Source: Bryum argenteum
Taxonomy: Eukaryota; Streptophyta; Bryopsida; Bryales; Bryaceae
Direction: 5' to 3'
Assembly: GCA_037043015.1 (NCBI GenBank)
Contig: CM073322.1
Span: 32,998,364-33,062,363 of the forward strand
Length of the DNA stretch: 64,000 nucleotides
Each line of letters opens with the position of its first letter. The stretch's first letter is position 1. A model generated the notes under the pieces. That model saw nothing but the letters and a program-made list of their open reading frames with translations, was not told the DNA's origin and searched no databases. Below are positions 46,945 through 59,411 of the stretch, one piece after another. The position numbers and the translations under genes were made by a program.

Positions 46945-49900
46945 ATGGAGATTGTAGCGGATATTAGGTTAGTATTATGTGTACTCGCGATTTTGGTCCA
47001 TGGATCATCAAGCCTTTGGGAGCTTGAGGTCCGACAAGATGATACGCAGCCGTTGTCAATGATTGCTCTTCACCTCTCAACCCAGAAGTTCGACGATTCT
47101 ATCGAAATCAGTGCAAATCCAGTTCTTCTCGGCCAGAAGGTACATCACTTAATTGCATCGCATTGTTAGGTTAAAGCGGAATACTCTGGCACGTGATCCT
47201 GATAATAAGTTTTTGAGGTTCGCAGGGAGAAACGGCAGAATATGTGACTGTCAAGTACAAAAAGCCCGTTGGCGCAAGTGAAACGGATTGGATTGGGGTG
47301 TTCTCACCTGCAAAATTCAAGTACACTTTTCACCTGACTGGTCTGCAGTGGCTGTATACTTCGCCTGTGTAGACATTGCTGGTTGCTTGAAACAGTTTCG
47401 TATCGAAAGAAAAGTTTGTACAAGCCTTTGTAACACCATGCTCTAACTGTGCAGTGGTTCAGAATGTTTGAAAGATTTGAATCCCAGGGAGTATCAGCCT
47501 TACATATGCCAAGCTCCCATCAAAGTAAGTCCAACTCTTTCTTATTGTGATAGAGGAAGATTGCAGCTCGTTGTGCTCACCATTTCTCTAGAATATCTCG
47601 TTCACTGATGCGTGCACTGTTCATGTCCCAACTCCAGTATAAGTATGCAAACCACTCATCACCGAATTATGTTACCGACGGAGAGGGATCCGTGTCATTT
47701 CGATTAATCAAGCAGCGGGCTGACTTCGCTTTTGGATTCTTCTCTGGAGATATTACAAACGTAGGATTTCGTATTCCCACTCTGTGCATTGTGTCCTTTC
47801 TCACCTGAGTGCCAGCTTATGCAATTGTGCACGGATACAAGAGTGCCCAAAGACTTGTGCCCACTTTCATGTTGTGCGATTTCGTCAAAGAAATTATAAC
47901 AGAAATCCTCGAGTGCAGTTGCCACTTGAAATACACTTAAATTTGTGACATTCTATGCTGTACTTTAGAAACAAGAGTGTGATACTCTAGTATGCTCTCC
48001 AAACTCTTGTTAGCTTTAAACTATAGCGTTTCACTTTATTACAAACTGTGTATGCTTGGAGATGTTGCTACTGTAACGTAGAAAGTGTAGCTTGTTTTTA
48101 ACGAAAGGATTGCGAAAATGCTAGCTAACCAATTTTCGGGTGATACATGTGGGTTACAGCCGGTCCTGGAGGCGATCTCGAATACTATATCGTTCGCAGA
48201 TGCGAATGCGCCTGTGTATCCGCGATTGGCTCTTGCATCCTCTTGGGATCAAGTAAGTGGCTCTAACTCATAGTGGCTCTAGTGTATCCGGGTGAAGATT
48301 TGATTTCACTAAGTTTGAGGAGGGAAACTATTCCGTCATAAAGTGGAAGGGTCTGTGAGAGTTGTACAGATGACAGTTACGTGGACAAGCGGATATGACA
48401 AGAAGGACGCAGATCCGGTGGTGCAGTGGGGCACGGAAGGTGGCAAGGAAAAATGGTTGTCGCCTGCTAGCACGTTGACCTTCACTCGCCATGATATGTG
48501 TGGTAGGTCTCTCAAATTCGTGCTTCCATTTCTTTGACACTACTGTAAGAGCTCTTACAGCCTCTATGTAAGGCTACCATCACCCGAAGCCCTCTGAAGG
48601 AGTAGGTTTCAATCAGGGTCTTGGTATTGCCTTTCAAGTTTCATGCTGGTCTAAGACAGATAATAATAGTACATCTTTCTTGAACATACTCTTATGTTCA
48701 AGAACGGCAATGAAACTTGGGTCCGATTGTCATGTTGGGCCTTAGCGTTCTAGCAGAGCAAGTCAGTGAGAAAGGAGCATTCTAAACGGTAGCTCGGCAA
48801 CAGATCATATTTACGTTTAAGATCAGAAAGAGTAATGAAATTTTCTTGTCAATATGTATTGATTTATTCGAGAACGTGTAGTCCAGCCCCCAGAAATGTG
48901 GAGAGATAATCATTGACCTCGTTGTGTTCGGTAATTGCAGGACCTCCAGCAAGAAGTGTTGGCTGGAGAGATCCAGGTTTTTCTCATACTGCCTATCTTA
49001 AGGAGCTTTGGCCAAGCACCAGGTTAACATAGCATTCCTCTGGAACTGTATCATTGCTGGATTATATACCGTGTCTTTCTGAAGACTTATGGTTGATTAC
49101 GATCATTTTGGTCGAAGCTATACCTATATTGCTGACTTTAAGCTTGTTGGTACCAGATACTACTACAAGGTGGGGCACCGAATGAAGAATGGCGATTACA
49201 TTTGGGGCTCAAAGTACTATTTCACTTCTTCTCCTGCACTTGGTGAAGAGACAGTGCAGCGCGTGGTGATATTTGGTAAGAGACTTGTCGTTGAGTTGTT
49301 CCTGCTGTTGAACTGTCGACGAGTTGTCCATTCTGAGGACTGAGGTATGTTTCTGATGTATTGTGCAGGTGACATGGGGAAGGTATAACATTTTTTCCAC
49401 TGTAGACCTGGTTTTCAAGAGATTCAAGTATAGTGTGTTGAGCTACTTCTGCTTTGAAAGTCACTGAAATGTTTCTGTCATCTGCAGAATGAAAGAGATG
49501 GATCCTTTGAATATAATCAGTTCCAGCATGGCGCTCTAAATACAACTGATCAGCTTGTCAAGGATGTAGATAATTACGATTTGGTCTATCACATAGGAGA
49601 TTTAGCGTACGCAAACGGGTAATACACCGCTCGTTCAAATGTTTGTTTACGGAACAACCTGGTGCAGATATTCTTGAACCAACTGTTATTACCCTCATTT
49701 AACCGATATTTTTTAATTACCTGCTCATACGGAGAAAGAAGATCGTGTTCCCTGACAACTTATCAGTAATATAGTTTTCTCCTGTACATTTGATCCAAAG
49801 TTCCAGATATTATATGAACAGCGACAACATAGAATTGCTCAGTTATCAGAAGCTCAGAATATCAATACGATTCAACCGTTTGATTTCGATGAAGCAAATG

Positions 49901-51337
49901 CGCATCTTTGTTGAAATTACTGGATGGAAAGTATACTCCTAGATATCATTTTACTTGGTTGACGCTTGTCTTCTCTTATCTTTTCTGTGTGCAGATACAT
50001 ATCTCAATGGGACCAGTTTCATGAACAAGTAGGAGACATCTCAGCACGCGTTCCCTACATGGTGACAAAGTAAGTGCTGAAATTATCGAAATTTGGCTTG
50101 TCAGGAACTCTACACGTATGAACGCGGACGAGTTGCTAAGTTCTGTTGAGATGATCTGCTTGCAGCGGCAACCACGAGCGAGATTTTCCGGGATCTGGCT
50201 CCTTTTATCAAAATATGGACTCTGGTGGTGAATGTGGAGTACCAACACAAGTCATGTATCATATGCCGACTAAATATAAATCAAAATCCTGGTATGATTG
50301 GCAATTCGAGTTCTTTAGTTCGCAGCAGCAACGTCTTTTGTAGTTGCCAGACATAGTAAGATGTAGCTCCGTCTGTAAGCTGACAGCTCAAACCCAACTT
50401 CGCAAGAAGCAGTTTGTATTTGAGAATCGCCTACCTTAGCTAGAGACATGCTTTTAATTTGTTGTTCACTTCAGGTTCGTTTCATACCCTTCACATCAAG
50501 TAGCGGTTGAATAGGATGATTTGACTGATAAAGTTCTAAAAAGAACTAGATTATGGTCGTTCGTTCTAGATGCAAGTTGGTGAAATGAGCAACTTGAGCT
50601 GGTGGTGCAGGCACGAAGTAGACTACGGCATGTTCCACTTCTGTGTCGCAGACACAGAGGCGGACTGGAGAGAAGGCACCGAGCAGTACAAGTTCCTGGA
50701 AGAGTGTTTTGCAAAGGTCGATCGGCAACGCCAACCGTGGTTGATCTTTTTGGCACATCGTGTGCTGGGCTACTCCTCTGGTATCTTTTATTCCCAAGAA
50801 GGCGTATTTGCGGAACCGCATGGGCGTGAGAGCTTGCAAAAGCTTTGGCAAAAGTACAAAGTGGACCTTGCGTTTTACGGTCATGTGCATAATTATGAGC
50901 GGACCTGCCCTGTATATGAGGTGAGTAATTGCGAACTGCTAAATCAGACAGTGTAAATAATCATTTCTAATTTTGAGACTGCTGCTACATGTGAGGTTTT
51001 TTCTGAGGTTTTTCTGTGGCAGAGCCAATGCATTACCCCTGAAAAGCACCACTTCTCCGGCACATTCAACGCCACGATTCACATCGTAGCGGGTGGTGGA
51101 GGTTGTGACCTGTCGGAATTCAGTCCTTATGACACTCTCTGGAGTCTTGTGAAAGACATGGATCATGGGTTCACGAAGTTGACAGCGTTCAATCGGACCA
51201 CTCTGTTGTTCGAGTACAAGAAGAGCAGGGACGGCGAAGTGTATGATCAGTTTTGGATCTCCAGAAACTACAAGGATGTCCTAGGTTGTGATGGCACCCG
51301 CTATGGAAACTGCCCAGCCTTTACCCTTGCCACTTAG
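46945..51337 (+). CDS. Purple acid phosphatase, 650 aa, 14 exons
   Basis: Exons: 46945-47139, 47226-47320, 47455-47524, 47638-47760, 48160-48252, 48370-48502, 48941-49022, 49085-49275, 49369-49382, 49488-49618, 49995-50069, 50166-50291, 50611-50920, 51023-51337. All borders are GT-AG and the frame is unbroken. An N-terminal hydrophobic stretch (LVLCVLAILVHGSSSLW) suggests a signal peptide and secretion. An Fn3-like N-terminal part (DWIGVFSPAKF, MTVTWTSGYD) precedes the metallophosphatase domain. The metal ligands are visible: GDMG (Asp329), GDLAYANGY (Asp370, Tyr373), GNHE (Asn403), AHRVLG (His492) and GHVHNYER (His534, His536). It belongs to the large plant purple acid phosphatases (PAP1/PAP27 type), which hydrolyse phosphate monoesters and often serve phosphate scavenging. 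Exon 9 is only 14 nt. Its start ATG is preceded by an in-frame TTG only. Confidence 0.95.
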
Positions 51338-53306
51338 GTACCAACTCTGTACCACGTAATGTCGAAGTTTACTTTATAGATACTAGCACCACTTTGTCAT
51401 TTCCCGTACACGAATGCACCCTAGTTGTTTCGAGATTACTCATTGCTTTGGGTTTCTCCTTTCAGGACTTTTAGGAAAACCGACTATGTACTCTTATCAT
51501 CTATATTTTTCTCTGTTCCAAATGTAACTGCCTCAAAGAATAGACATCCATGAGTCTTACGTTTGTGTAAAGATACGACGCGTTGCACCTTAAGATGACT
51601 CCATTTGACTTGCTTGTATGTGCAACATCATTGTCTCCTTCGTCAGTATGTTGTGAACACCGTAATTGTACTTTGCAGATGTTTTATGTTTGAACATGAC
51701 TTAAAAGTAAGGTGTACTTTTCAAGCAGGGTTGCTGATACCCGACAATGGATGCTGTTTAATCACCATAAAAGCCCCTTTCAACATCTTAGCTCAAGGGT
51801 CATGTTTCATCTGATGATCACAAGCTACTTCTGGAACTTGAAGATGGCCAAATTTGAGGAGTATACTCTGAATTTATGATGCCATCAGTTGCTGTGTTTT
51901 TGGTGCGTTTCATGAATTTTTTATCAGATGAGTTTGGTGTATCGCCAAGCTTGAATTTAGTTTCAGCTATGCTGTCTGTGGAAAAACTTAGGTGTGTTAT
52001 AGAATATGCATTTTGTAACTTTTATGAAGTTTTGCTCAAAAGACAACATAGAAATTCCAAAAATAGACCACATAATTTTTTTAGTCAACATTGGAAGTAA
52101 TAAAAAACTTCAAACTTTTTTCTTCTTTTTAGTGTGCTGCAGCTCCTCAAAATACGGGATCGACCATAATTGGACTCTTACGGGTTAGTATTCAGATCCT
52201 TCGGTTACTCCCGGCGTTAGAAAACTGGTAGAGATTACAATTACCAGATGAAAGAGCCGGACGCTAATACCAACAAAGCAGGGCCATCCAATGAGCCAAG
52301 GAAGATGTGATTGTATTCGCTAATGTAGCACGGTAAATAATGTCTGCAGACATGTGATCCGCCATTGTTGCGGATTTTGAGGCTTAGTTTAAGATGGACC
52401 GGCACCCGAGATCTAGTAAGCCTTAGTCGGCCGCCTGAAGATCAAGCTCCCGACTAACTGCTGCTACTAAATATACTGAATTTTTGCCGACGAACTCATC
52501 GGGGTACGTAGACTTCTGATGCACACGAATCTTACCAGCAATAATACTGCAGACAAATTGCAGATTCACTCATGGTTATGTGCTGGTACAATATTATACA
52601 AAAAAGATACCGTTCTCGCTCTCTCTGGATTGGACCCCCCAAGCACGTCGCTTCTTCACCAAGAATCATTCTGGCTCCGATTGCCGAGCTTAGTCGGCAG
52701 TTGAAGCGAGTTCTTTAATTAGCAATATTGGTATGCATTAGGGGATACACCAATTATACACTCTATATCAGAAAAAGGCAAGTGGGCTCCGATTGACAGT
52801 ACTTACAAGTACTTATAAGTACTGTCAGTCTGAAGTGATTACTCGAAGCAATCGACGTTTCAGTTGTGAGATCTGTGCTCGGCTCAAGTCTAAGTAAGGT
52901 GCGTAATGAATCTCACCTTACCCATCCTTCAGTTCCATACAGTTCCAGACGTGCTGAAACCATCTCACTGACAGTTCGAGATGGTTACAATACATGGTAT
53001 TTATGAGTGTCACAAGATTTATTCAGAAATGAATTTCCTTCTGTACTTTGTTCTAGTGAATTATAAGTCGGTCAACTGCTGCGATACATGACTGTAGAAT
53101 TATCCTCGATCGGCTGATGAAAATATGACCCTTTTTCCAGTGGCTTGATGTAAATTCATGCTTGCTTCAAAGAATTCATCAGTTTCTGCATTGGATCATC
53201 TTACTTGATGGGAAGATATATTTGTTTGCTTGCCGAGCTTATCAGATTATTTTCTCGTGTTGCAGGTCTTTCCTTTTCCCGAGTTAGGTGACTTGCTTCA
53301 AGCAGG
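51338..53306. other. Intergenic, no gene recognised
   Basis: Holds the 3' flank of the phosphatase and the upstream region of the first VWA/Cache gene. One palindrome (52794-52827: TGACAGTACTTA / TAAGTACTGTCA) is the only structure noted. Confidence 0.5.
52794..52827. repeat. Short perfect palindrome
   Basis: TGACAGTACTTA and TAAGTACTGTCA pair over 12 bp with a short AGTACT-containing loop. Confidence 0.7.
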
Positions 53307-56276
53307 ATGAAGGAACTGGAGCAGTCTCCAATTCTTGCTTTCTTCTGCCTACATGTCCTATTTCTCGCCTGCATGACCGCTCAGGGGGCTGTTCTGACGG
53401 CTGAGCAGCTCATTTCAGAGAAAGTGCAAGAAATCAACAGTTTCGTTGCTATTATTGAGGCCAACTCCCGCAATTGTGGTACTTGCCTTCATCCATCTTC
53501 TGAAGCCTTGTATCCGTTTCTGGAACTAGACGTTCTGCTTGTGTGATTATCAAGCATTATCATTGCAGATTCGTCTCTTAAATGTTCTGTTATTGTGTGT
53601 GTTCTCTCTGTAGAGGATCGAAAATTTCTGTGGCAGGTACCCACTCTGTTTCATGCATGTGCAGGAGTGCTTAATGGTTGCGGAGCCGATGATTGTACTC
53701 GCATATCATGCTACCAGTACGGCACGCCAGGGAGTGCAACTACCGACTACCAATGCCTGGGAGTGCAAAACAACACAGATTGTGGCCTTTCCTGCAAGAA
53801 CAGGAACTTCGACTACAGCAGGAGCTTTCTGAGGTTATAATCTCGTCCATTGCATGCTCTGAGTTTTAGACATTTAAAAAAATTCGATGTAAACTAAAGG
53901 TTTCGTTACAATGATCTGACGCTCACAGATTGTAACATGTGCAGGCGTGTGGATGAAGTTGACGACCGTATAGCTCGGACTGTGTGCACACATCGTAATT
54001 TGGACGATGCGTTCAAGAAGAGCAGCATGTCGGACAGCAAGCATTTCTTTCGAGTCTTCTTTGCTGCCGTTGACGGCACGTTCCGAATCTACCCTGGAGC
54101 GGTATGATTTCTTATACATGTTTTACTGGTTTTTTTGGTCATGACTTTCCCTCGATCTTGCATAAACTGTTACTCTTGTAGTACAAGCCGTGGCAATGCT
54201 TGATCAAAGTGATATTGGTAGTATGCACTTGCGGTTGTCATAAAATGAAAAAAATGAACACTATCAGCCTATGGGTTCATGCACTAGTTAGTCCTTCTCC
54301 AAAAGAGACCGATGTACGCAGCATTTGTTTATTGGCGTGTATGTGGTATTCTAAAATCTAAGTCCTTCTCTTCGAGGTGCAAATCTAAGTCCTTTTCTTG
54401 CATTCATACCTTGTCATGGTCATATTCGTTAAATTGAGACTTTTCACATATGCTTGATTTTTTGCTTTTCATTGATTTCTTCACTAATTCTGTATTTGTA
54501 ATTGACTTTTTTATTATACATGGGAAGGTTATCCTCGACTCAACAAAAATCTAAAATTAGAAATCCTAAAGAAATTTCAGATTTTCTCACCTTAGTTGCT
54601 AAAATTTTAGGGCAAAAGTCTCAAAATAACAAAATTGTGGTTTGTCAGGATGAACTCTGCGAGGGCTCTCCGTATGATCCGCGAACGCGACCCTGGTATG
54701 TGTTAACGTTTGGCGCTTATGCAGCTACAGGAAATGATGTTTGCTGTATTCAGAAAGAGAGCAATTAAATTCGTACTGTCTTCTTGGCAGGTACATCGAA
54801 TCAACATCAGTTCCCATGGCCGTCACGATTCTTGTGGACTCGGGACTCAACATGAGGAGCAAACTCAGCGGTGGAACAACTCAGGAAACATACGGCAGCA
54901 AAGCCACAGCTACTGCCTTAGCTGTGTTGGAAACGCTAAAAGAAGACGAAGACTATGTAACTCTCATAACCTTCGATGGGGATGGCAGCAAGCTGCTGAA
55001 TACCACCATGATCTACAACAAGGCGCTTTTGAATCGAAGCTTCAGTATAAGGCTGCCTCAGAATGTTGCTGGTGGAAGCAAGGTGAACACCAATGCCTCA
55101 GCAACCAGTGATGCCATCAATTCCGCTATTACTGCACTGAGTACTCCAGGTCCGGTCCCAGCAAACTACCTCAAGGTGGTGATTGTTCTGACAACTGGGG
55201 AGCAATTTCAAGACTTGTCTCCGATGAATATGACGCCGTCGAATACCGGCGTTAATACGTTCGTGTACAATTTTCAAGAGAAAGCACCTCAGTGCAGTGC
55301 ATCTGCGAGAACATCCTTTGAGTCGATAGCAGTATTGAAATTGGATAATCCATTGTACGCTCTTCAGTCTTACTACTCCTTCCTCGCCAGCGTCCACAAG
55401 AGTTTTATAGGAGATGGGGTATCATATGGACAACAGTATGCAGATTATAGTGGTGTCGATAATTCCACATTGACGCTCTCAAAAGCAGGTACACGTGCTT
55501 ACTCAACCTGTCGACATATCACTTGCACATCCCAACATACATCATATACTTTCTCATAGGGTAGAAACTCGAGGTTTGAAGAGAAATACACTATACATTT
55601 TTTCAGCCCTGTTGCAGCACAGAAACTACACGATTTCTAACATCTTTGATTGAAAGAACATCCGGTTTGCTTATATTTACTAGATACGTGTTCTGTGTGC
55701 AGTGTTTGGGGGTGCGGGAGAGCTTCTGGGCGTGATTGGGATTGATTTTTATGAGAAGAAAGTGGACGAACAATACCCCACTATTCAGTTCCGATCAATC
55801 GTGGATACTGCTCGATCACATCAGCCTCAGACTGTCTTTGATACCGCCAAAGATCTGAAAACTAGTGTTTGCGTAAATCTAGTGAGTCGCGGGCATCTCA
55901 TTACTCTTCTTTGTCTGTGTTTTAATGTTGAGGAAGACCTTGTTCTCATTATATGTCACTTGTGCGGCTGCGGTTGTTTCAGACGGATCCCTGCCCAGGC
56001 CTGGCAACCAATTATGTGCAAGGATTTCTGTGTGAACCGAAATCGAAGGACAAAAGGATTGGGTGCTGCGGTTCATGCGTTCCAAAGAAGAATTGGGTGC
56101 CCACGATCGTGGGATCGACAGTTGGTGGTGGTGGTGGGCTTCTCGTGATAGCTTTCTTGTTTTACTGCTTTTATTGGAGCCCTCGAAAGGAAAGGAAAGC
56201 CAAAGCTGCGGAGGCGGCGGCCAGGTATCGCGACGGTTATGGATCCAAAGCCGCGGGCAGTGTGAGCAAAGCATAA
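53307..56276 (+). CDS. VWA/Cache membrane protein (alpha2-delta/CACHD1-like), 571 aa, copy 1
   Basis: Exons 53307-53478, 53665-53833, 53945-54101, 54649-54695, 54791-55488, 55703-55881 and 55983-56276 join into 571 residues. A signal peptide (about 1-28) is followed by a Cys-rich segment with ACYQYGTPG-like text (SCYQYGTPGS), then a Cache-like part: HFFRVFFAAVDGTFRIYPGA and YDPRTRPWYIES (about 177-186). A VWA-like domain starts at VTILVDSGLNM (about 194). Its metal site should read DxSxS but reads D198-S-G-L-N. After it, VFGGAGELLGVIGIDFYEKK (about 415-434) looks like the last Cache strands. A Cys-rich DPCPG...IGCCGSC segment, one membrane helix (about 515-539) and a short Lys/Ala-rich tail end the protein. 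Order and the RPWY motif match calcium-channel alpha2-delta subunits. The role in plants is unknown. A tandem paralogue lies downstream at 59412. Confidence 0.88.
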
Positions 56277-57696
56277 GTCGGACCATGATCGAGCTCTTTC
56301 GCTCCAGAGTTCGTTCTCGCGCCGAATGAGTAGATAAAATGCGAAGATGCTGAGATCAGTAAATGTCGGTTTAGCTAAACCGCCATTCTGCTCCACTTGC
56401 TCAGGTGAAGCGTGTATGATAGTGTAATGTAGAAATCTTAGCACTTGTAGCTAGAGGACTTCCGTGGGCCGCAAGGGCTGCAATATTCTGCAATAAATTA
56501 TTGCTAAGAATCGAACTTTCCATGCGCACAAATGTTGACATAAATATCGAGTCTGCAATGTATCGAAAGATCCGGGCATTCATGATTGACTTTCATGTCT
56601 TTTGAACAATGATGAGTTTCTCTACAGAAGAATTTAGCATTGCCTTTGGAGGCACAACTGGTCCCCGATGCAAGCTTACCGATTTCTTCCTTTGGAAACG
56701 AGTGGACGTTGAGCTGCACTGAATGAGCTGGTGGCCCGGCGTATGCTTCCGCGTCCCTCTCCCATTGATGAGCGGGTGTAGGATGCACTGTTGAGCATCG
56801 CCATAATGACTTTCCAAGCGAAATGTTTGAGAAACAATCATCCATCTCAACGTTTGGTATGTGCTCTGGATGCCCACCAACCGCACTGTAAACTCCACTA
56901 CTGGAGATTTAAATAATCCAGAAGTTTTAAAGCTCCACCCTCAAGCTCCTCTATTACCATAAGAGCTACAGTTTCTTAACGAGCCTCTCCACATATCTCT
57001 CCTGCAAAGAGCTTGGCCATGTATTTGAAGTGTACGTTGGCAATAGTGAGGTGAAGTTTGTGATCAGTGACGCTTAATGATTTTAGTATCATTATTATTT
57101 AATCAATCAATGCATTTATCAATTGAGTAATACATCTCAACCATAGCAGTAACGTGCCTGGAGAAGCAATACTGTAGCTGGACACTCATGTCTGTGAGGG
57201 AGGAATGGGGGTAGGGAAGAAGAGAGTGTGGGAAGGACAAGCCGAGGACTCTAGAGGAAGCTTCCCATGGGTGGCTGGGAGAGTTGCTGTTGGTGGTGAA
57301 TTGGTAATGCCTTAAAATAGGTGCGTACGGAGTGCCGTCTAAGAATTTGCCTTGAATGAGCAACCGGGCAACTGGCACCCTGAAAATGAAACTGTGGCAG
57401 AGCAAGCATCGTACATGCATTCATCATTTCTATGCGTTCGAACAGTGAGTACTCACTTTAGTATCAGTCAGCACTTTTCATCCCAAGTTCGATCTCGAGA
57501 TTCCTATCTGAAAAGGTTTCAGCGATCTCGAGATCTTCAACTTCTCGTCGCGAATTCATCCACATTTTTTCAGGCAGGAATCACGTCAGCTAGAGCACAC
57601 TGGTGGATGTTTTGAATCTGTCAAGTAGTGTCTTACAGTAACGGGATCTATAGCAGGCAGATCGTGAAGTACGACTTGTCGCCTGCCAATCCCCGT
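56277..57696. other. Intergenic between VWA/Cache paralogues
   Basis: No gene recognised. Several overlapping antisense frames near 56400-56900 have no family resemblance. Confidence 0.5.
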
Positions 57697-57700
57697 TTAA

Positions 57701-58059
57701 CCCTTAAACGCCCATGGGGTCTGAAACGGGCAGCCCAAAATTGATCACAACATCTTTTGGACTTGGGATCATGAATAGTGCACTTTTTGAACTTGGGCAT
57801 CATGAATAGACTAATCAATGATGAGCTTGCAACCTCCTACAAGGTTATGTACAACCCAACCTACCTACCACAATCCTTTCAAAGGACAAAATCATTCATA
57901 CAAATTGTGATTTGAATTGTGAAATTTCACTTTTTGAATGCATGAGAAGAAGGTGACCAGTTTAACATCAAAATATAAGTGAAATGTTGAGTACAGAGAG
58001 AGCTACAGGGAAGATTCTGTCGGAATCATGCCCCTCGGGCTTGCTTGGGCGTTTAAGGG
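57701..58059. mobile_element. TTAA-flanked MITE, family 1 copy 4
   Basis: 359 bp, ends CCCTTAAACGCCCATGG / TTGGGCGTTTAAGGG, with perfect TTAA on both sides (57697-57700 and 58060-58063). Inserted between the two VWA/Cache genes. Closely similar to the copy at 5364. Confidence 0.87.
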
Positions 58060-58063
58060 TTAA

Positions 58064-59411
58064 GTTCATTTCGAATTCGACTGGGGTGACCATCTTCACA
58101 GGAATTCAAAAACGATTGGAGAGTACCAGACTCTAACAAGGAATAGCAAAATCTGAGCAATTTACTAGATAAGGAGACCAAAGAAAATGTAAATGGTGTT
58201 CTCATAAGTAGGAATGTCTACAAAAGATAAATTTTTTGTGCATAAAACAGGAAGGTGATGCCATCTTCATTTTCTTGAGATACTTTTGTCCATGTCAAAC
58301 ATCACATCCTCCTCATAGTAAGGTGTGATCACGCTGCAGAAATCATATATTGGTGCGAGGATCATTAAAACAAGATACGCACAACAATGGAATCAAACTC
58401 AGAATAGACAGGAAACACGCTCGGGTGTCAATGCAAGGCTGGACTAAGCACCAGATAAACAGGAAGGGTTCAAACTCGAAACATCTAAAAGAGGACAAGA
58501 TACGCAACTAATGCCGATAGGAGATGTAGAAACTCGGCAGAGGGGACATTTTCCGTGCGGGAGGTGCATGAACGGAAGCAAAACAATGACGGGCACACAG
58601 CCTGGCGAGCAGAGCTGCAGCTGGATGAATGTGCGAAGATCATCCGAAGGCGCCCAGCTGCCCGTTGCCTCGCTCTGACCCCCAAGCCGCTCATGACCAG
58701 CTGGCTGGCACCTCGTGAAGTATAGAAGACCCTTACATCGCGCGCTACCGACAGACTGCGCTTGGACATCTCTCGCGTCGCCTAACATTCTTGCCTATCC
58801 CCCTTTTAGTTCGTCTCGTTTTCGGTCAAGGCGACCGTCTCTGGGTAGGATTCTCTCGTAACGGTAGAAAACAGGATCTTTGATTGTAGCACCCCGACAA
58901 AATCTGTGTTGAAGTAGTTCTAGATAGCCCCTGGTCGTTACTCAACCTACCCCTCCTGAGCTCATGATTTGTAATGATTTGCAAAGTAGACGAGTTCGGC
59001 GTACTACTAGTTGTATAGAGATTCAAGAGGAAGACCAACCAAGCAGACCAATCACTCAACTGTCGGTAGCCTCGAAAGACGAACTGTCGGTACTCAACTG
59101 TCGGTGGCACGTCGAGTGTTTTTCAAGCGGCGATATCAGTCACAGAACCTGTTGAACACCACCGGGGTAAGCTGAGACAAAATATCGTAAGCTATTTATC
59201 TTCGCCAGTTTCGATTGACAAACAGTTGTAATACTTTTTTGACGAATGTACGGTATACGCTAGTAATTTCTAAGAGGACATGGTTTGCAGTACATTCTGA
59301 AGGAGGGCTAGTATGTTGGACTTTAACAGGAGATCGTGCATTCTGCTTGCAGCTAGGTCTACAGTCCTGCGCTTATATTCACACATGGGAGTCTCGTATA
59401 CTCCAAACGAA
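58064..59411. other. Upstream region of VWA/Cache copy 2
   Basis: No gene recognised. Two overlapping minus-strand frames (58444-58788) are Cys/Ser-rich and resemble nothing known. Confidence 0.45.

Noticed and set aside
54710..55111. 133-codon plus-strand frame in VWA/Cache copy 1
   Set aside because: It is a shifted frame of exon 5. The alternative frame carries the VWA motifs and matches copy 2.
58444..58788. 114- and 94-codon minus-strand frames
   Set aside because: They overlap each other in different frames, are rich in Cys, Ser and Arg, have no splice or family support, and no homologous text was recognised.
59313..59411. Upstream ATGs (59313, 59385) of VWA/Cache copy 2
   Set aside because: They are in frame and possible, but would place about 10-33 residues before the signal peptide. 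The ATG at 59412 also makes the two paralogues equal in length.
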